From positions 1 through 8,727 of the forward strand of contig JABAAS010000030.1 of NCBI GenBank assembly GCA_014238625.1: a DNA stretch of 8,727 nucleotides, in the 5' to 3' direction. This document shows positions 6,165 to 8,727 of this stretch, piece after piece. A model generated the notes under the pieces. The model was given only the letters and a program-made list of their open reading frames with translations, ran no database searches and was not told where the DNA came from. A program made the position numbers and the translations under genes. The first letter of the stretch is position 1. Each line of letters begins with the position of its first letter. This DNA comes from Alphaproteobacteria bacterium (lineage in GTDB: Bacteria > Pseudomonadota > Alphaproteobacteria > JABAAW01).

Positions 6165-7283
6165 TCTTCTGGGTTGAACTACTTAGATGCTGGAGTCGAT
6201 ATCGACGAAGGAAATCGATTCGTCGATCAGACAATCGAGCCACTCGTGAAAAAAACTTACGAGCATAGTTTTGCACAGAACTATAGAGCAAAAAAACAAA
6301 ATGGCTCGCTAGAATCTAAAAATAACTCGCAAAACAGCCTGCAGACATCAGGACGGGCTCCGTTCCTTGATGGGTTTGGTGCCTCTCTTGATCTAAAGGC
6401 TACTGGCTTCGATGATCCGATTATAGAGATGGCTTGCGATGGAGTCGGCACAAAGTCGCGAATCGCCATAGAACAACAAGAATACAACGGCTTGGGTAGC
6501 GATTTGGTCGCTATGTGCGTCAATGATTTGCTCGCAAGAGGCGCGCAACCGCTCGCGTTCCTCGATTACATCGGTTATGCAAAATTTACGCACGGCGTGC
6601 AGGAAAAACTGATGGAATCTATTGCAAAAGGTTGCATAGAAGCGGGTTGCGCTCTCGTCGGTGGCGAAACCGCACAAATGCCAGGTTTCTACAAAGAAGG
6701 AGATTTCGACCTCGCTGGTTTCGCGCTCGGTGCTATCGAGCGCAACGCGCCTTTTAGAAAAGCACGCCCGCAAATAGGCGACAAGCTATTCGCTGTCAAA
6801 TCAAGCGGGTTTCACGCTAATGGATTCTCGCTCGTGCGTAAAATCCTCGATAAAAATCCAGACTTGAAAAAAGACAAAGAGTTCTTACGCGAGTTGCTAA
6901 TCCCTACGCGAATCTACACTAAACTCTTTGCTCCGCTAATCGAAAAAAACCTTATCTCTGGTGTAGCCCATATCACCGGTGGTGGTATCAAGGATAACCT
7001 GCCACGCATCTTGCAGAAAGGGCAAAAGGCGAAAATCGACCTCAGCGGACTAGCGCGACCAGAGGTATTTACTCGCATACAGAAAGCAGGTGCCATTAGC
7101 GAGCTTGAAATGCGCCGCGTCTTTAACTGCGGCGTTGGCGTTATCATGTCCGCAACACCAGAAAAAGAAGCTGCTCTCAAGGCTGCTTTGCCAGAGGCAA
7201 TCGTGGAGATCGGTCTAGTCGAGGAAAGCGGGAACGAGCAGGCTAAATCCTATGCTTACTTTGCCGACTTAGGAGAAAGCTAG
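6039..7283 (+). CDS. purM: Phosphoribosylformylglycinamidine cyclo-ligase (AIR synthetase)
   Basis: Cytoplasmic enzyme of de novo purine synthesis; closes FGAM to aminoimidazole ribonucleotide using ATP. With GTG 6039 the product is 414 aa, longer than the usual 340-360. Family motifs are AGVDIDEGN (51-59), the ATP-binding DGVGTK (134-139), SDLVAMCVNDLLARGA (154-169), LVGGETAQMPG (206-216), SSGFHANGFSLVRK (255-268), PTRIY (289-293), HITGGG (311-316) and FNCGVG (362-367). Homology begins only near residue 45 (GLNYLDAGVD). Residues 1-42 are six heptads from the DNA repeat, so the true start is uncertain. GTG 6039 is the first start codon after the in-frame TAA at 6006, but has no clear ribosome site. 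TTG 6174 would give a family-length N-terminus. Residues about 82-106 are a Ser/Asn/Gln-rich insertion ahead of the glycine-rich FLDGFGA segment. It probably starts a purM-purN unit interrupted by a terminator. Confidence 0.93.
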   Translation: MNDRLESLGETVGLLDDKVEPLDEKAGLLNGSVEPLGETVELSSGLNYLDAGVDIDEGNRFVDQTIEPLVKKTYEHSFAQNYRAKKQNGSLESKNNSQNSLQTSGRAPFLDGFGASLDLKATGFDDPIIEMACDGVGTKSRIAIEQQEYNGLGSDLVAMCVNDLLARGAQPLAFLDYIGYAKFTHGVQEKLMESIAKGCIEAGCALVGGETAQMPGFYKEGDFDLAGFALGAIERNAPFRKARPQIGDKLFAVKSSGFHANGFSLVRKILDKNPDLKKDKEFLRELLIPTRIYTKLFAPLIEKNLISGVAHITGGGIKDNLPRILQKGQKAKIDLSGLARPEVFTRIQKAGAISELEMRRVFNCGVGVIMSATPEKEAALKAALPEAIVEIGLVEESGNEQAKSYAYFADLGES

Positions 7284-7298
7284 CAGAGAGAAGCAAAA

Positions 7299-7328
7299 GG
7301 TTAAAGAGGGCTAAAGAGAGCTAAAGAG
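7299..7328 (+). repeat. Three 10-bp tandem units after purM
   Basis: GGTTAAAGAG, GGCTAAAGAG and AGCTAAAGAG follow one another directly, starting 16 bp after the purM stop. The second and third copies supply the left arm and loop of the terminator hairpin. Confidence 0.8.
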
Positions 7329-7349
7329 GTTTTGCAGTCTCTCTTTTTT
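7313..7349 (+). terminator. Intrinsic terminator downstream of purM
   Basis: AAAGAGAG (7313-7320) pairs with CTCTCTTT (7339-7346), and a six-T run covers 7344-7349. Inside the 18-nt loop GCTAAA and TTTTGC can add further pairs around a GAGG tip. It lies 30 bp after the purM stop and 76 bp before the small upstream ORF of purN. It can end purM transcripts or attenuate read-through into purN. Confidence 0.6.
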
Positions 7350-7403
7350 CATAAATAAATTTCCGCAAATAAATTGTTTGCGCATAACTACTCGCAGAAG
7401 TTG

Positions 7404-7415
7404 CTCCTATAGGAG
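7404..7415 (+). promoter_or_regulatory. Palindrome overlapping a perfect Shine-Dalgarno
   Basis: CTCCTATAGGAG is a perfect 12-bp palindrome that contains most of the AGGAGG ribosome site at 7411-7416. In RNA, CTCC and GGAG can pair around a TATA tetraloop, with GTT (7400-7402) and AAC (7418-7420) as possible outer pairs, hiding the ribosome site of the ORF at 7425. The fold is inferred by eye. Confidence 0.45.
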
Positions 7416-7424
7416 GTAACGATA

Positions 7425-7487
7425 ATGAAGAGCAGTAGCCATAAACATAGCTTGGCTCTGGACTGTAATTCATGGTTCGAGGATTAA
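7425..7487 (+). CDS. 20-codon upstream ORF coupled to purN
   Basis: ATG 7425 lies 8 nt after AGGAGG, the strongest ribosome site in the window, and opens a reading frame MKSSSHKHSLALDCNSWFED that stops at TAA 7485-7487. That stop shares its last A with an in-frame purN ATG (TAATG), the classic layout for translational coupling by ribosome re-initiation. The peptide is hydrophilic, serine-rich and has no recognisable family. It may be a leader peptide whose translation sets purN expression. Alternatively it may be the remnant of a longer purN N-terminus separated by a frameshift. Expression is not shown by sequence alone. Confidence 0.45.
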   Translation: MKSSSHKHSLALDCNSWFED

Positions 7488-8080
7488 TGGAGGCTCGGGC
7501 TACAAAATTGCGAATGCGAAAGTGTCGGGTAGCAGTGCTGATCTCTGGGCGCGGTTCTAACTTGCGCGCCCTGCTAAAAGCTGCACAGGCTGACGATTTT
7601 TCAGCTACCATCGATTTGGTCGTAAGCGAGCGCGATTCTGATGGTTGCGTTTTTGCTCGCGATGCTGGCATTGAAACTCGCGTTATCGACGACAAAATAA
7701 ATTTTGAAACAAAGTTGCACGAGTGGCTCAGCTCGCGCTCTATCGAGTTAGTTTGCCTCGCGGGTTTTATGCCTATACTCTCGCCCTCCTTTGTCGGTGT
7801 TTGGCGCGCGCGTATCCTAAATATCCATCCATCGCTACTGCCGAAATTGCGCGGGCTCGACACTCATAAACGCGCGCTCGCAGAAGGACATAAAGAGCAT
7901 GGTTGTAGCGTCCATATCGTTACCGAAAAAATTGACGAAGGTGAAGTCCTAGAACAAGCTCGGCTAACCATCAAGGCTGGAGATTCGCACGAAGACTTGG
8001 CTGCCCGCGTGCTCAAGCTGGAGCATAAAATATATCCGCAGGCGCTCGATAAATACGCCAGAAAAATCGCTCTATATTAA
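7487..8080 (+). CDS. purN: Phosphoribosylglycinamide formyltransferase (GAR transformylase)
   Basis: Cytoplasmic purine-pathway enzyme that transfers a formyl group from 10-formyltetrahydrofolate to GAR. From ATG 7487 it has 197 aa, close to the family length. Motifs, numbered from that start: VAVLISGRGSN (15-25, phosphate-binding loop), LVCLAGFMPILS (88-99), RILNIHPSLLP (109-119) with catalytic N112 and H114, GLDTHKRAL (123-131), HGCSVHIV (138-145), and D150 in KIDEGEV (family catalytic Asp). The 38-residue spacing N112-D150 equals N106-D144 of the E. coli enzyme. Other in-frame starts are ATG 7472, just after a stop at 7466, and ATG 7514, which gives MRKCRVAVLIS and best fits the shortest homologues. 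I prefer 7487 because it overlaps the stop of the upstream ORF and has GAGG four bases upstream. It lies 203 bp after purM. Confidence 0.94.
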   Translation: MEARATKLRMRKCRVAVLISGRGSNLRALLKAAQADDFSATIDLVVSERDSDGCVFARDAGIETRVIDDKINFETKLHEWLSSRSIELVCLAGFMPILSPSFVGVWRARILNIHPSLLPKLRGLDTHKRALAEGHKEHGCSVHIVTEKIDEGEVLEQARLTIKAGDSHEDLAARVLKLEHKIYPQALDKYARKIALY

Positions 8081-8081
8081 G

Positions 8082-8139
8082 GGTGCTATTAGGGGCGATG
8101 TTATGGATGATGTTATTGGCGGTGTTAGGGGTGGTAACG
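8082..8139. repeat. 12-bp tandem repeat between purN and rsmD
   Basis: Degenerate units of 12 bp start at 8082, 8094, 8106 and 8118, with a partial fifth at 8130: for example GGCGATGTTATG, GATGATGTTATT, GGCGGTGTTAGG. The array fills the 44-bp gap between the convergent purN and rsmD stops, supplies the rsmD stop codon and encodes the last rsmD codons (about RYHP). Confidence 0.7.
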
Positions 8140-8727
8140 AAAGAAAAAAAAGCAGGCGGAAGAGCAAGCAAGGCAATCCTCCAGCGCAAAAGCATCGCCT
8201 AGTTGCGGATGCTTTTCCATCGCGTAGAGTTTAGTCTCTTTCTTGCTCTTCTTTTGGCTCGAGCCTTTTTCTCCCACTGGCACTATAGGCGCCTGTTGGA
8301 AGATGATTAACGCCTCCTGCCTAAACCATCCTCTCTCGGCAAATGCTTCCGGTGCATGTCTTGCCAGCTTCATGCCGTAGGGGGGGCTGAAGAAAGCGAG
8401 CGCTACCCTCGCTAAATCGCCTCGCGCATAAGTCGGAGGGGCGAGTGCATCGTGCCGATGGATTTTACCTATTAGCTTACTTGCCAGTAGATTGCTGGAG
8501 AGAGCGAGCGTAGCAGCTTGGTTGTTCTCGAAAAAATCAGCATGCCCTCGCCAGCGGCTCAGTGCCTCTATCCCTAGCGCGCCACTGCCAGCAAAAACAT
8601 CGAGAAGGTATAGCGAATCTTGTTCTTGTCTGCCAATAGTCGCTTGGAAATCCTTGCTATGCTGTATCTTGTCAAATAAAGATTTTCGCGCACGCGTCGC
8701 AATGGGGCGCGTGTTTTCACCAGTCGG
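8125..8727 (-). CDS. rsmD: 16S rRNA (guanine-966 N2) methyltransferase RsmD, 5' end missing
   Basis: Translating the minus strand from the right edge to TAA at 8127-8125 gives 200 residues with no start in view; about 20 N-terminal residues are probably missing. The family signature TRPIATRARKSLFD (6-19) matches the TRPT..R.REALFN block of RsmD. LLDVFAGSGALGIEALSR is SAM-binding motif I. A later SPPYG sits where RsmD normally has DPPY. The enzyme methylates G966 of 16S rRNA in the small subunit. ATG 8373 lies downstream of the SAM motif and cannot be the start. The C-terminal third is divergent: a Lys/Ser-rich stretch GSSQKKSKKET and a tail ending in ACFFFFRYHP, encoded by a T-run and a 12-bp repeat. 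It is convergent with purN, 44 bp away. The family call rests on the N-terminal signature and motif I. Confidence 0.8.
   Translation of the reverse strand, partial: PTGENTRPIATRARKSLFDKIQHSKDFQATIGRQEQDSLYLLDVFAGSGALGIEALSRWRGHADFFENNQAATLALSSNLLASKLIGKIHRHDALAPPTYARGDLARVALAFFSPPYGMKLARHAPEAFAERGWFRQEALIIFQQAPIVPVGEKGSSQKKSKKETKLYAMEKHPQLGDAFALEDCLACSSACFFFFRYHP

Noticed and set aside
5959..6291. Minus-strand frame of 110 codons with an Arg/Pro/Leu heptad pattern
   Set aside because: The periodicity is the complement of the 21-bp purM repeat; there is no ribosome site and no family resemblance.
7321..7863. Minus-strand frame of 180 codons opposite purN
   Set aside because: It lies opposite well-conserved PurN motifs and shows no domain of its own; best explained as a codon-bias shadow.
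8143..8152. Terminator or frameshift at the A/T homopolymer near the end of rsmD
   Set aside because: No convincing hairpin precedes the run on the minus strand, and the frame stays open to a stop 15-20 bases later; a sequencing indel cannot be judged from one sequence.

Overview
This is a gene-dense bacterial chromosome segment, and everything recognisable in it points to an alphaproteobacterium. The lines of evidence are a B12-dependent class II ribonucleotide reductase of the long alphaproteobacterial form, a short DnaA-like regulator of the HdaA type, and the arrangement purM-purN divergent from a DUF2066 / AI-2E-transporter / hdaA operon. GC content looks moderate, with many AGA/AGC/CTC/CGC codons. 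No phage, transposon, CRISPR array or RNA gene was seen. I cannot name the genus from sequence alone.

Layout. 1-2454 (+): 3' two thirds of nrdJ, cut by the window edge. 2501-5703 (-): a tight three-gene operon, read from high to low coordinates: a secreted DUF2066 protein, an AI-2E/PerM-family membrane protein, and hdaA, which converges on nrdJ. 5704-6038: an AT-rich divergent control region with one perfect DnaA box, three clustered GANTC sites and candidate promoters on both strands. It runs into a 42-bp tandem repeat that enters the 5' end of purM. 6039-7283 (+): purM. 7284-7486: a short tandem repeat that builds an intrinsic terminator, then a 20-codon upstream ORF with a perfect Shine-Dalgarno. 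7487-8080 (+): purN. 8125-8727 (-): rsmD, convergent with purN and cut by the right edge.

How the genes fit together. NrdJ makes deoxynucleotides. PurM and PurN carry out two steps of de novo IMP synthesis. HdaA restrains DnaA after replication starts. Nucleotide supply and replication control are therefore neighbours, and a consensus DnaA box just upstream of the best promoter for the hdaA operon suggests a feedback loop (inference).

The most unusual property is the number of short tandem duplications: 21/42 bp at the purM start, 10 bp after purM, 12 bp inside the transporter gene, and 12 bp after purN. Low-complexity polar insertions also occur inside otherwise conserved enzymes (NrdJ, PurM). 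I found no convincing new multi-gene system. The best leads are the purM repeat with a one-base phase break, the purN upstream ORF with its sequestered ribosome site, and the DnaA/GANTC control region.
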